Origin: Rhodospirillaceae bacterium
GTDB lineage: Bacteria; Pseudomonadota; Alphaproteobacteria; Rhodospirillales; Magnetovibrionaceae
Direction: 5' to 3'
DNA: 7,925 bases
NCBI GenBank assembly: GCA_002732845.1
Contig: NVSZ01000003.1
Coordinates: 1 to 7,925, forward strand
Below, piece after piece: positions 1 through 5,325 of this stretch; position 1 is the first letter of the stretch; every line of letters begins with the position of its first letter. The notes under the pieces were generated by a model that did no database searches, was not told the origin of the DNA, and saw only the letters and a list, made by a program, of their open reading frames with translations. Made by a program: the position numbers and the translations under genes.

Positions 1-651
1 GGCCCCAGCCCCGAAGGGCGATTGTCAATCATGAGCGGTGGACTGAATTTTGACCTGAACAATCCCCCCAAAGACTGGCTGATTGCCACCAGTGATGAAA
101 ATATCAGTGCAAATTCCGTCTTTTCCCCGTTATCCAGCGTGACAAGAGGCGGTGTGTCAACCTTGGAAGTGCGCACCGGACCCGCCCAAAGCATTGCCGT
201 TCGCCGCATTAATGCCATGCTGATGGCGACGCCGTATTTAAACTGGGCCTGGAATTTATCCGATCATGGGCCGGGCATTCACCCGGTGCGTTTGATTATT
301 GGATTCAAAGGTGGTGGACCTCAAAAAAACCGCTTCAAAGAACAAATAAATGGTCTGCCCGCCCATGACCGGGCTTTGACTTTGGTGTGGGGTGATACCG
401 CTTTGCGCCGGGGAACGCTCACCCGTCCAGACAAAAACCATCCCTTCGAAGCCGCCCTTTATACAGTGCGCGGTGGACGGGAAAATACCCGCAAATGGTG
501 GCGTGATACGGTGGACCTGTCGGACCTGTATAAACAAGCTTGGCCGAACGATGAACGCCGGGCTATTCGCATCACATTCATCGGCATAATCGCCGCCCCC
601 CGCATGCCGCCCGTACGGGGCCGGGTATCGGGCATAGAACTGTCACATTAA
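1..651 (+). CDS. DUF3047-like protein of unknown function (5' end probably outside the window)
   Basis: The reading frame is open from the first base to the TAA at 649-651. Possible internal starts are a TTG at 22 and an ATG at 31. The GAAGGG at 13-18 lies too close to the first (3 nt) and rather far from the second (12 nt), so the true start is probably upstream and could add a signal peptide that cannot be seen here. The visible part of roughly 210 residues has no membrane segment. It shows the beta-rich, Trp-rich pattern I associate with DUF3047: a LNWAWNL segment, then RLIIGF, then ALTLVWG, then a KWWRDTVDLSDLY segment and a closing IRITFIGI strand. DUF3047 proteins are uncharacterised and often secreted, and I infer no function. 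The gene lies 66 bp upstream of the dsbA-like gene on the same strand. That it is a real gene is fairly certain; the family assignment is moderate. Confidence 0.6.
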   Translation, partial: GPSPEGRLSIMSGGLNFDLNNPPKDWLIATSDENISANSVFSPLSSVTRGGVSTLEVRTGPAQSIAVRRINAMLMATPYLNWAWNLSDHGPGIHPVRLIIGFKGGGPQKNRFKEQINGLPAHDRALTLVWGDTALRRGTLTRPDKNHPFEAALYTVRGGRENTRKWWRDTVDLSDLYKQAWPNDERRAIRITFIGIIAAPRMPPVRGRVSGIELSH

Positions 652-660
652 CGCCTTGTT

Positions 661-689
661 TTGCGTTTAAAACTTAGTGTAAGCATTAT
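661..689 (+). promoter_or_regulatory. Possible promoter of the dsbA-like gene
   Basis: TTGCGT at 661-666 and CATTAT at 684-689 are separated by 17 nt and resemble sigma-70-type -35 and -10 boxes. Transcription would start near 696, giving a leader of about 22 nt with GGA at 706-708 ahead of the ATG at 718. The match is imperfect (4 of 6 in each box), and read-through from the upstream gene is also possible. Confidence 0.3.
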
Positions 690-717
690 TTTCACACGAT
701 TCACTGGAAAAAAACAA

Positions 718-1464
718 ATGTCATTGCTTAAATCTTTCCTCGCAACAGCCGTCTTGCTGGTCACTATTCCGATGGCGGCTCAGTCGGCCGAACACCAAAT
801 GCCCACCGAACAAGTGGAAAAAATTGTGCGGGAATACCTTCTGAAAAACCCGGAAGTTGTTATCGAAGCGATCAACGAATACCAACGCATTCGTCAAGCC
901 GCTGCCGAAGCTCAAAAAGCAGAAACCTTGAGCACCATGTCCACCACCCTTAAAAATAACCCAAACGATCCGGTTATGGGGAATTTAAACGGCAACCTGA
1001 CCGTGGTTGAGTTTTTTGATTACCGCTGTGGGTATTGTAAAAAGGTCTTTGACGACGTTCAAACGTTGATCAAAAGCGATGGAAACATCCGTTATGTCTT
1101 AAAAGAATTCCCGATCCTTGGCCCTGATTCTGTGTATGCATCCCGGGCAGCCCAGGCCGTGTGGTTACATCAATCGGACAAATACAAATCTTTCCATATC
1201 GCCATGATGACCAACCGCGGTTCATTGAACCAAAGTAAAGTCATGGAATTGGCCAAAACGGTTGGCATCGATACGCAGGCTCTCGTCACACAAATGGATG
1301 ATCCCTTGGTCGAAAAAACACTGGCTGCCAGCGCCGAACAAGCTCAAGCCTTGGGCATCACCGGCACACCGGCTTTCATCTTTGGCAACGACATCGCACC
1401 GGGCGCTATTTCTTTGGACACCATGATCGAAATGGTGGTTGCGGCACGCGCCAAACAGAAATAG
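718..1464 (+). CDS. Exported thioredoxin-fold thiol-disulfide oxidoreductase, DsbA/ScsC type
   Basis: Protein of 248 residues. The ATG at 718 is preferred over the upstream TTG at 661 because GGA at 706-708 is 9 nt away and the protein then begins with a typical signal peptide (Lys5, hydrophobic core about 7-20, cleavage about 21-24). A helical region follows (about 28-75, with a KNPEVVIEAINEY segment), resembling the N-terminal domain of ScsC-type proteins. The DsbA-like fold starts near residue 94: VVEFFDYRCGYCKK holds catalytic Cys104 and Cys107, and TGTPAF holds the cis-proline Pro218. The protein should act in the periplasm, making or reshuffling disulfide bonds. The CGYC dipeptide is the one found in E. 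coli DsbC, and trimerising ScsC proteins are isomerases, so an isomerase role is as likely as an oxidase role. No DsbB, DsbD or ScsB partner is visible. The gene converges on eipB, with 34 bp between the stop codons. Confidence 0.92.
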   Translation: MSLLKSFLATAVLLVTIPMAAQSAEHQMPTEQVEKIVREYLLKNPEVVIEAINEYQRIRQAAAEAQKAETLSTMSTTLKNNPNDPVMGNLNGNLTVVEFFDYRCGYCKKVFDDVQTLIKSDGNIRYVLKEFPILGPDSVYASRAAQAVWLHQSDKYKSFHIAMMTNRGSLNQSKVMELAKTVGIDTQALVTQMDDPLVEKTLAASAEQAQALGITGTPAFIFGNDIAPGAISLDTMIEMVVAARAKQK

Positions 1465-1498
1465 AAATCTGAACGAACGAAACGGGTCAGGGTGGAAA

Positions 1499-2299
1499 TT
1501 ATTTGGGCGTACAGTCTGGATTGTCCAAGATTTCAACCTTGACCATTTTCATTTCCACGGCGTGGGTGCCGTAATCCAACACCCACCTGAGCGCAACACC
1601 GTTATCGAGCTGGTCAACACCAACTTCATACAACGGTTCACCCGTTTGGCTTTTGGGATCAAAGTACGCCAAGCGGAAATTCCATCCCGCGCGGTTTTTC
1701 AATTTCCCCCCCAGCTTCTGAATGATGGCCTTGCCTTGATCCGACATGGGGCTGACAAACACCACCAACAGCTTTGCTTCATCAACGTCTGTGCCTTCGA
1801 AAATATGGCTTTGCAGCTGGTGCTTTCCGGCTTCGGCGGCTTCGATCATTAAGCGTGTGTGGGCTGCGGGAAACAACGTGTCGGCGGGCAAACTGAATGA
1901 CTTTTTTTCCGGGCGGCTAAACGTTGCCTGCCCCAGTTCACCCTCTGCTCCCATTTCGGCACGGCCCAAAATTACTTCTTTGCCGATGCCTTCGGTGCTG
2001 ACCGAAAACTGATATTTCGGCCCGGTTTCTATGGACGAAAAATTCATCACCTGAGGAAGCACGTTACCATCAGGAAGATGCATATTCATGGTGCCGCTTT
2101 GTTGGAACAGCCAGCCGTTACAAAGTTTTTCGACTCCATAAGCAATTTTTCCGGTGACGGCCAAAATCGATGACGTATCCCGAACACTGCTGAGATGTAC
2201 ACTATAGCCCGCCTGATAGGCCGCCAATTCAACGGCCCCAACCGGGGACGTGATGAGGCTGGCCAAAACCAACGCGCCACAGCTTTTAAATTTCATCAT
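1499..2299 (-). CDS. eipB: Periplasmic cell-envelope integrity protein EipB (DUF1849)
   Basis: Protein of 266 residues starting with tandem ATGs (2299 and 2296), after a weak AAAGG ribosome site. A signal peptide covers about residues 1-22, with cleavage near SPVGA. The mature part starts with the family's typical AAYQAGYSVHL segment and continues with IAYGVEKLCNGW, a DTLFPAAHT segment and SHIFEGTD. All of these fit the DUF1849 pattern of Brucella EipB, which folds as a beta-spiral and is needed for envelope integrity. Cys60 and Cys263 are in the places expected for the family's conserved disulfide bond (early core and extreme C-terminus). The only other cysteine, Cys7, lies in the signal peptide. 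The gene follows the diguanylate cyclase gene by 80 bp on the same strand and converges on a dsbA-like gene whose product could form its disulfide. Length and motifs look intact. Confidence 0.9.
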   Translation of the reverse strand: MMKFKSCGALVLASLITSPVGAVELAAYQAGYSVHLSSVRDTSSILAVTGKIAYGVEKLCNGWLFQQSGTMNMHLPDGNVLPQVMNFSSIETGPKYQFSVSTEGIGKEVILGRAEMGAEGELGQATFSRPEKKSFSLPADTLFPAAHTRLMIEAAEAGKHQLQSHIFEGTDVDEAKLLVVFVSPMSDQGKAIIQKLGGKLKNRAGWNFRLAYFDPKSQTGEPLYEVGVDQLDNGVALRWVLDYGTHAVEMKMVKVEILDNPDCTPK

Positions 2300-2313
2300 T
2301 TTAAAATTGCCTT

Positions 2314-2367
2314 TTGATCCCTGATCAGTTCATCAATATAAATAGTTATAATCTTTGTTTTTTTCAA
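2314..2367 (-). promoter_or_regulatory. eipB: Possible eipB promoter with an overlapping dyad
   Basis: On the - strand, TTGAAA (2367-2362) and TATTTA (2344-2339) lie 17 nt apart, so transcription would begin around 2332, some 33 nt before the start codon. The -35 box is good and the -10 box weak. Next to it is a dyad: TTGAT at 2314-2318 and ATCAA at 2332-2336 flank the perfect 8-bp palindrome CTGATCAG at 2321-2328. The dyad could be an operator or a leader hairpin. Its arms are slightly out of register with the central palindrome, which weakens the case. Confidence 0.22.
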
Positions 2368-2379
2368 TGTGGTAAAAAA

Positions 2380-3408
2380 TTAATCATCGATCTGATCCTT
2401 GGCCGGTTTTCCAGCGGCAAAGTCATAAACGTTGCTCAAGGATTTTTTAGACCTGTACATCGCCGCATCGGCAATGTTGATCAATTCATCAATATCGCTT
2501 GAATCATCGGGGTAAAGGCTAACACCCGTGCTGATCCCGATATCATGAAGGCATTTGTCCAAGGCAAATGGTTTGGCAAATTGCTTTTGTAATTTTGCTA
2601 CAATACGATCAACTTCATCCGTTGATTTAAGGCCTTCAAGAATGGCGATAAACTCATCCCCACCAACCCGCGCCACCATATCGACGCTGCGAAAAGACCG
2701 CGTCAAGCGGTCCGCCACCGCGCGCAATACGTTGTCGCCCACGCCATGCCCATAGGTATCATTGATCGGCTTGAAATTATTTAAATCCATATACACCAAG
2801 GCAACCAGTGTACCTTGGCGCTTAGACCGTTCAATCGCTTGCTGTAATTGGTTGGTAAAAGAAACGCGGTTGGGTAATCCGGTCAGAATATCAAAATAGG
2901 CAAGTTTCTGAATGTGTTCAGATTTTTCCCGGTACGTGGTGACGTCGCGGATAATACCGGAAAACCTTTCGGCCTGGCCCTGTTCATCAAACAAAACATC
3001 ACCACTTTCATGAAGCCAGCGCACCGTGCCATCAGGCCAGATGACCCGGTATTCCATATCGTATCGACCTTGGTGATTTAAACAGTCCTCTTCCGCCCGC
3101 AACACCTCTTCTCGATCGTCGGGGTGAAGCGCATTGCAAAACAATTCGTAAGACGGTGTGACCTCGCCCAAGCGATAGCCAAACATGGCATAAATTTCAT
3201 CGGACCAAAACAAGACGTTATTTTTTAAGGTCCAGTCCCACGTGCCAACGCGGGCAAATTCATGACTTCGGCGATACCGTTCTAATTTTTCCGCATTCGC
3301 GTTTTGCTTGAAACCCCGGCGGGCACGTAAATGTCCCCAGACAGCGGTAAAAACACCCCCTGCTAGAAAACTTAATGCAATTAAAACAACGTCATAGTGC
3401 ATTGTCAT
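2380..3408 (-). CDS. Membrane-anchored PAS-GGDEF diguanylate cyclase
   Basis: Protein of about 342 residues. The frame also offers a TTG at 3411 and an ATG at 3402. The ATG at 3408 has GGAG 4 nt upstream; the ATG at 3402 would have it 10 nt upstream, so the exact start is uncertain. Residue numbers below count from the TTG. A single N-terminal hydrophobic segment (about 7-25) is followed by a basic stretch, so the rest faces the cytoplasm. Next come a PAS_3-type sensor domain (about 52-158, with GTWDW, HPDDR and DGTVRWLHESG) and a GGDEF domain (about 170-330). The catalytic loop is intact (GGDEF, 250-254), the metal-binding Asp209 is present in YMDL, and the product-inhibition site RxxD is present as RSVD (241-244), five residues before GGDEF. 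It should make cyclic di-GMP from two GTP and be feedback-inhibited. There is no EAL domain. The PAS ligand cannot be read from sequence. Confidence 0.93.
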   Translation of the reverse strand: MTMHYDVVLIALSFLAGGVFTAVWGHLRARRGFKQNANAEKLERYRRSHEFARVGTWDWTLKNNVLFWSDEIYAMFGYRLGEVTPSYELFCNALHPDDREEVLRAEEDCLNHQGRYDMEYRVIWPDGTVRWLHESGDVLFDEQGQAERFSGIIRDVTTYREKSEHIQKLAYFDILTGLPNRVSFTNQLQQAIERSKRQGTLVALVYMDLNNFKPINDTYGHGVGDNVLRAVADRLTRSFRSVDMVARVGGDEFIAILEGLKSTDEVDRIVAKLQKQFAKPFALDKCLHDIGISTGVSLYPDDSSDIDELINIADAAMYRSKKSLSNVYDFAAGKPAKDQIDD

Positions 3409-3433
3409 CAAACTCCAAATTCATGGAATTTAA

Positions 3434-3439
3434 ATTATA
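3434..3439 (-). promoter_or_regulatory. Possible -10 box of the diguanylate cyclase gene
   Basis: A perfect TATAAT lies on the - strand in the 54-bp AT-rich gap between the methyltransferase stop and the cyclase start. It would place the transcript start near 3427 with a leader of about 20 nt. No good -35 box is seen at 15-19 nt spacing, so it may need an activator or may be chance in AT-rich sequence. Confidence 0.28.
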
Positions 3440-3462
3440 CACCTATTTTCAAAGATTACCCC

Positions 3463-4089
3463 TCATTTTGGTTTACGCCAAACGGTTGCCAACCACGGCT
3501 GTTGGGCGCGCGGCAAACCCGGCGGGCGAAAATAGTGGTGAAGCTCTTCAAACCCTACGGCCTGAACATATCTGCGCCACGTTTCAAGGTCATGGTAACA
3601 ACAATACCGCTCGCCTTGAAAACCTTCTTGATTGTCGCCGCGCGGGTTCGAAGAAAACAACACGCCGCCCTTTTTCAAACTGTCGTAAAGCTCGCCCAAA
3701 ATCCGGGGAAGTTCCGCAGCTGGCACATGAAACAGGGTCGCGTTGGCAAAAATACCGTCAAACCGATTTTCACCCAGATCGAGTTTCAGGAAATTTTGAT
3801 GTAGCACTTCACAATCCGTCTCTGCGCGCGCCATGTCCACAAACTCTTTACTGCCGTCTAGGCCGACGGCTTCGATGCCTTGCGTTTTAAAATAAACCAA
3901 GTCCCGGCCCGGCCCGCACCCAAAATCCAAAACAACGTGGCGATGATCACCTTCAAGAGCATCAAGCAACGCCTGATAGTTTTGCGTCACATCATGATCC
4001 CAAGTGCCCTCGCGAAAACCTTCGGCGGTACGATTGTAATGGTTCAATGTGCGTTTTGTGGTGTGAAGAAAGTCAGGTTTAGACGTCAT
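3463..4089 (-). CDS. Class I SAM-dependent methyltransferase, substrate unknown
   Basis: Protein of 208 residues with a complete Rossmann-type methyltransferase core. Motif I VLDFGCGPGR (53-62) binds S-adenosylmethionine. VGLDGS (75-80) carries the acidic residue Asp78 expected to contact the ribose. FDGIFANATLFHV (110-122) matches motif IV, and LKKGGVLFSS (138-147) is the post-IV strand. The first 45 residues are a helical cap, as in small-molecule methyltransferases of the Methyltransf_11/25 type. No signal peptide or membrane segment is present. Neither motifs nor neighbours show the substrate. The start at 4089 is supported by GAGGG 9 nt upstream, which lies inside a tandem 13-bp duplication. 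The cyclase gene follows on the same strand after 54 bp, so the two may share transcripts. Confidence 0.88.
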   Translation of the reverse strand: MTSKPDFLHTTKRTLNHYNRTAEGFREGTWDHDVTQNYQALLDALEGDHRHVVLDFGCGPGRDLVYFKTQGIEAVGLDGSKEFVDMARAETDCEVLHQNFLKLDLGENRFDGIFANATLFHVPAAELPRILGELYDSLKKGGVLFSSNPRGDNQEGFQGERYCCYHDLETWRRYVQAVGFEELHHYFRPPGLPRAQQPWLATVWRKPK

Positions 4090-4094
4090 CTCAT

Positions 4095-4120
4095 ATTACC
4101 CTCGCAGATTACCTTCGCAG
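4095..4120. repeat. Tandem 13-bp repeat covering the methyltransferase ribosome site
   Basis: ATTACCCTCGCAG (4095-4107) is directly followed by ATTACCTTCGCAG (4108-4120), with one mismatch. On the - strand each unit contains a Shine-Dalgarno-like core (GAGGG near the gene, GAAGG farther out), 9 and 22 nt from the start codon. Only the nearer one is at a usual distance. This looks like a short slippage duplication. Confidence 0.6.
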
Positions 4121-4168
4121 GTCAAAACACCTTTTTGTGGGCCTGCCCCATGCCTAAAAGTCTAAACC

Positions 4169-4191
4169 GTCTATGCACCCCCTGTATAGAC
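4169..4191. repeat. 9-5-9 inverted repeat
   Basis: GTCTATGCA (4169-4177) and TGTATAGAC (4183-4191) pair around a CCCCC loop, with a single G-T pair among nine. On the + strand this folds as an RNA hairpin with a G-U wobble; on the - strand that position is an A-C mismatch. No T-run follows on either strand, so it is not a standard terminator. It could be a repressor operator, since the arms include TATAGAC. Confidence 0.5.
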
Positions 4192-4203
4192 CCCGACTTT
4201 TCC

Positions 4204-4238
4204 CAAAAACCAAAAGAGACCTCGCAATCGCTTGCAGG
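4204..4238 (-). terminator. Possible intrinsic terminator of the tRNA-Leu transcript
   Basis: On the - strand, the stem CCTGCAA-GCGA-TTGCGAGG (4238-4220, one mismatch and one wobble) is followed by a T-rich stretch, TCTCTTTTGGTTTTT (4219-4205). The stem is short and the T-run is interrupted by GG. It lies about 220 bp past the tRNA 3' end and could end the tRNA transcript or a small RNA that includes the duplicated tRNA end. Confidence 0.3.
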
Positions 4239-4260
4239 AACTGGAAGTTGACTGCTTACC

Positions 4261-4286
4261 CCCGGCTGCAAACAGCTTCCACCGGG
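4261..4286. repeat. Bulged GC-rich hairpin
   Basis: CCCGGCTG (4261-4268) pairs with CAGC (4273-4276) and CGGG (4283-4286), with a four-base CAAA loop and a 6-nt bulge at 4277-4282. It is stable enough to be a structural element of a transcript, but no function can be assigned. Confidence 0.35.
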
Positions 4287-4350
4287 CTTCCGTAAAGGTA
4301 ATTTGCAAAACCTTACCAAAGCTCAAAACAGTGATAACCTATTGAAGGGT

Positions 4351-4380
4351 AATGGTGCGGGCGGCCGGACTTGAACCGGC
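4351..4380 (-). repeat. Exact duplicate of the tRNA-Leu 3' end (tRNA remnant or att-like site)
   Basis: These 30 bp are identical to 4454-4483. On the - strand they hold the last part of tRNA-Leu: the T arm GCCGGTTCAAGTCCGGC, the 3' acceptor strand, the discriminator A and the encoded CCA (4353-4355), plus two further bases. Nothing before it resembles the other two thirds of a tRNA, so it cannot be a working tRNA. An attachment site left by an integrated element fits this pattern, since many integrases target tRNA 3' ends. A local duplication like the repeats at E. coli tyrT, which contain the end of tRNA-Tyr, is the alternative. Confidence 0.85.
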
Positions 4381-4453
4381 CCACTTTAATATGTGAAGTG
4401 CCGTTTCTCTGATTTTGAGGGTATTTATGTGGGGAAACCGAGAGTCCAAAACA

Positions 4454-4483
4454 AATGGTGCGGGCGGCCGGACTTGAACCGGC
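4454..4483 (-). repeat. Original copy of the duplicated 30 bp, within tRNA-Leu
   Basis: This is the partner of the repeat at 4351-4380, in direct orientation and 103 bp away. Identity ends exactly at both sides (T against A on one flank, C against A on the other). The 73 bp between the copies have about 42% GC and contain no recognisable gene. Confidence 0.85.
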
Positions 4484-4543
4484 ACGGGGCGAACCCCAAC
4501 AGATTTTAAGTCTGGCGCGTCTACCAAATTCCGCCACGCCCGC
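4456..4543 (-). tRNA. tRNA-Leu (anticodon UAA)
   Basis: On the - strand the full cloverleaf can be folded. The acceptor is GCGGGCG/CGCCCGC, with discriminator A at 4459 and an encoded CCA (4458-4456). The D region GCGGAATTTGGTAGAC follows. The anticodon stem and loop are CCAGA-CTTAAAA-TCTGT, with UAA at positions 34-36. There is a long class II variable arm GGGG-TTCG-CCCC, and a T arm GCCGG-TTCAAGT-CCGGC. The long variable arm and UAA anticodon identify a leucine tRNA reading UUA and UUG. The outermost anticodon-stem pair (27-43) is a C-U mismatch, which is unusual but tolerable because the other four pairs are intact. Without CCA the gene spans 4459-4543 (85 nt). No clear promoter is seen upstream; TTGCCA and TATAGA boxes are present on the - strand but only 11 nt apart. 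Confidence 0.95.
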
Positions 4544-4638
4544 ACAGCTTGATCTGTTCTTATTGACCAGAACCTATCTATACAGAACGGCTATGGCAAG
4601 GGGGTATCGTTGATTTTGTATTTTTCAGTAGCCTGCGC

Positions 4639-4652
4639 ACGGGCGCGCCCGT
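4639..4652. promoter_or_regulatory. Perfect 14-bp palindrome upstream of bluB
   Basis: ACGGGCGCGCCCGT reads the same on both strands and ends 12 bp before the bluB start codon, where a ribosome site would normally be. No purine-rich Shine-Dalgarno sequence is present there. The palindrome could be an operator or a small RNA stem affecting bluB. It has no loop and no T-run, so it is not a terminator. Confidence 0.4.
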
Positions 4653-4664
4653 ATTGTACGGCTT

Positions 4665-5321
4665 ATGTGTACGCAAGATTCCATCCAGCAGCCCCTGTTC
4701 TCCCCTGAATTTCAAAGGGATTTCGACACTTTATTAAAATGGCGGCGCGATGTTCGGCGTTTTCGGACCGAAGCTTTGCCGGGCGGCCTGGTGGATGAAT
4801 TGCTAAGCCTCGCCGCCCTTGCTCCATCCGTGGGCAACAGCCAGCCTTGGCGATTCGTCAAAGTCCAAAGCCCAGAAAAACGCAAAGCCGTACGCGATCA
4901 CTTTCAAATTTGCAACGCAGAAGCCTTAAATGATTATCACAGTGAACGGGCTAAGCAATACGCTCAACTGAAATTATCGGGCATGGATCAGTCGCCCACC
5001 CAGCTGGCGGTATTTTGCGATCATGCGACTTTACAAGGCCATGGTTTGGGCAAAAAAACCATGCCGGAAACTTTGGACTATTCGGTGGTGATGGCGGTGC
5101 ATACTTTGTGGTTGGCGGCCCGCGCCCGTGGTGTGGGCGTCGGTTGGGTATCAATTTTAGACCCCAAAGAAATGACTTCAATTATGGACGTTCCGGGTGA
5201 GTGGGCGTTTGTCGCGTATCTGTGCATCGGTTGGCCCGAAGAAGAACACGAAGACCCCGAATTGGTCCGCCATGGCTGGCAAGACCGGGTGGATATTTCA
5301 AAGTTTATTGTTGAGCGTTAA
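4665..5321 (+). CDS. bluB: 5,6-dimethylbenzimidazole synthase BluB
   Basis: Protein of 218 residues, the usual BluB length, soluble and without signal peptide. BluB is a flavin-destroying member of the nitroreductase fold that uses oxygen to convert reduced FMN into 5,6-dimethylbenzimidazole, the lower ligand of cobalamin. Visible family segments are KWRRDVRRFR (26-35), APSVGNSQPWR (53-63), LKLSGMD (102-108), GHGLGKKTMPETLDYS (125-140), HTLWLAARARG (146-156) and VGWVSILDP (159-167). Asp29 and Ser163 correspond to the catalytically important Asp32 and Ser167 of the Sinorhizobium enzyme. The ATG at 4665 is the only good start, as the next Met is at residue 107. It has no recognisable ribosome site and a 14-bp palindrome sits just upstream. 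I see no cobalamin riboswitch. No other B12 gene is nearby, so it stands alone. It converges on the COG1058 gene, with 2 bp between the stop codons. Confidence 0.95.
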   Translation: MCTQDSIQQPLFSPEFQRDFDTLLKWRRDVRRFRTEALPGGLVDELLSLAALAPSVGNSQPWRFVKVQSPEKRKAVRDHFQICNAEALNDYHSERAKQYAQLKLSGMDQSPTQLAVFCDHATLQGHGLGKKTMPETLDYSVVMAVHTLWLAARARGVGVGWVSILDPKEMTSIMDVPGEWAFVAYLCIGWPEEEHEDPELVRHGWQDRVDISKFIVER

Positions 5322-5325
5322 CGCT
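5314..5325. repeat. 12-bp palindrome spanning both convergent stop codons
   Basis: AGCGTTAACGCT is a perfect palindrome that includes the bluB stop TAA (5319-5321) and the first two bases of the opposite stop codon TAG (5326-5324 on the - strand). It gives a short stem at the end of both messages. No T-run follows, so a bidirectional terminator is only weakly supported. Confidence 0.4.

Larger units (their letters stand above)
4121..4350. other. Intergenic region without a recognisable gene, rich in inverted repeats
   Basis: I see no convincing protein gene on either strand. A frame of about 65 codons on the - strand (4319-4122) begins with TTG, has no ribosome site and looks like chance. 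The region does contain a 9-5-9 hairpin (4169-4191), a terminator-like hairpin (4204-4238), a bulged GC-rich hairpin (4261-4286) and a small stem GGTAA/TTACC near 4297-4317. It lies downstream of tRNA-Leu, so part of it may be tRNA trailer transcript or a small RNA. I do not recognise a known RNA family. Confidence 0.4.

Noticed and set aside
610..619. Palindrome CCCGTACGGG near the end of the DUF3047-like gene
   Set aside because: It lies in coding sequence, is short, has no loop or T-run, and can arise by chance from GC-rich codons.
1465..1498. Bidirectional terminator between the dsbA-like gene and eipB
   Set aside because: The 34-bp gap contains no inverted repeat of useful length and no T-run on either strand.
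1439..1852. Frame of about 137 codons on the + strand opposite eipB
   Set aside because: It is antisense to the conserved C-terminal half of eipB, starts inside the dsbA-like gene, and shows no motif.
3375..3890. Two + strand frames (about 135 and 170 codons) opposite the methyltransferase
   Set aside because: They are mirror images of a gene with complete methyltransferase motifs and have no coherent domain.
4122..4319. Frame of about 65 codons on the - strand in the intergenic region
   Set aside because: It starts with TTG without a ribosome site, has no recognisable motif and is disordered in composition (many Pro, Gly and Ser). It overlaps the hairpins there and is better explained as chance.
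4313..4545. Two overlapping - strand frames of about 70 codons across the tRNA
   Set aside because: Both read through tRNA-Leu and its duplicate in different frames, and their repeated peptide pieces only reflect the duplicated tRNA sequence.
4545..4664. Cobalamin riboswitch upstream of bluB
   Set aside because: The space is only about 120 bp and partly holds the tRNA upstream region. I could not find the B12-box core or the expected set of helices.
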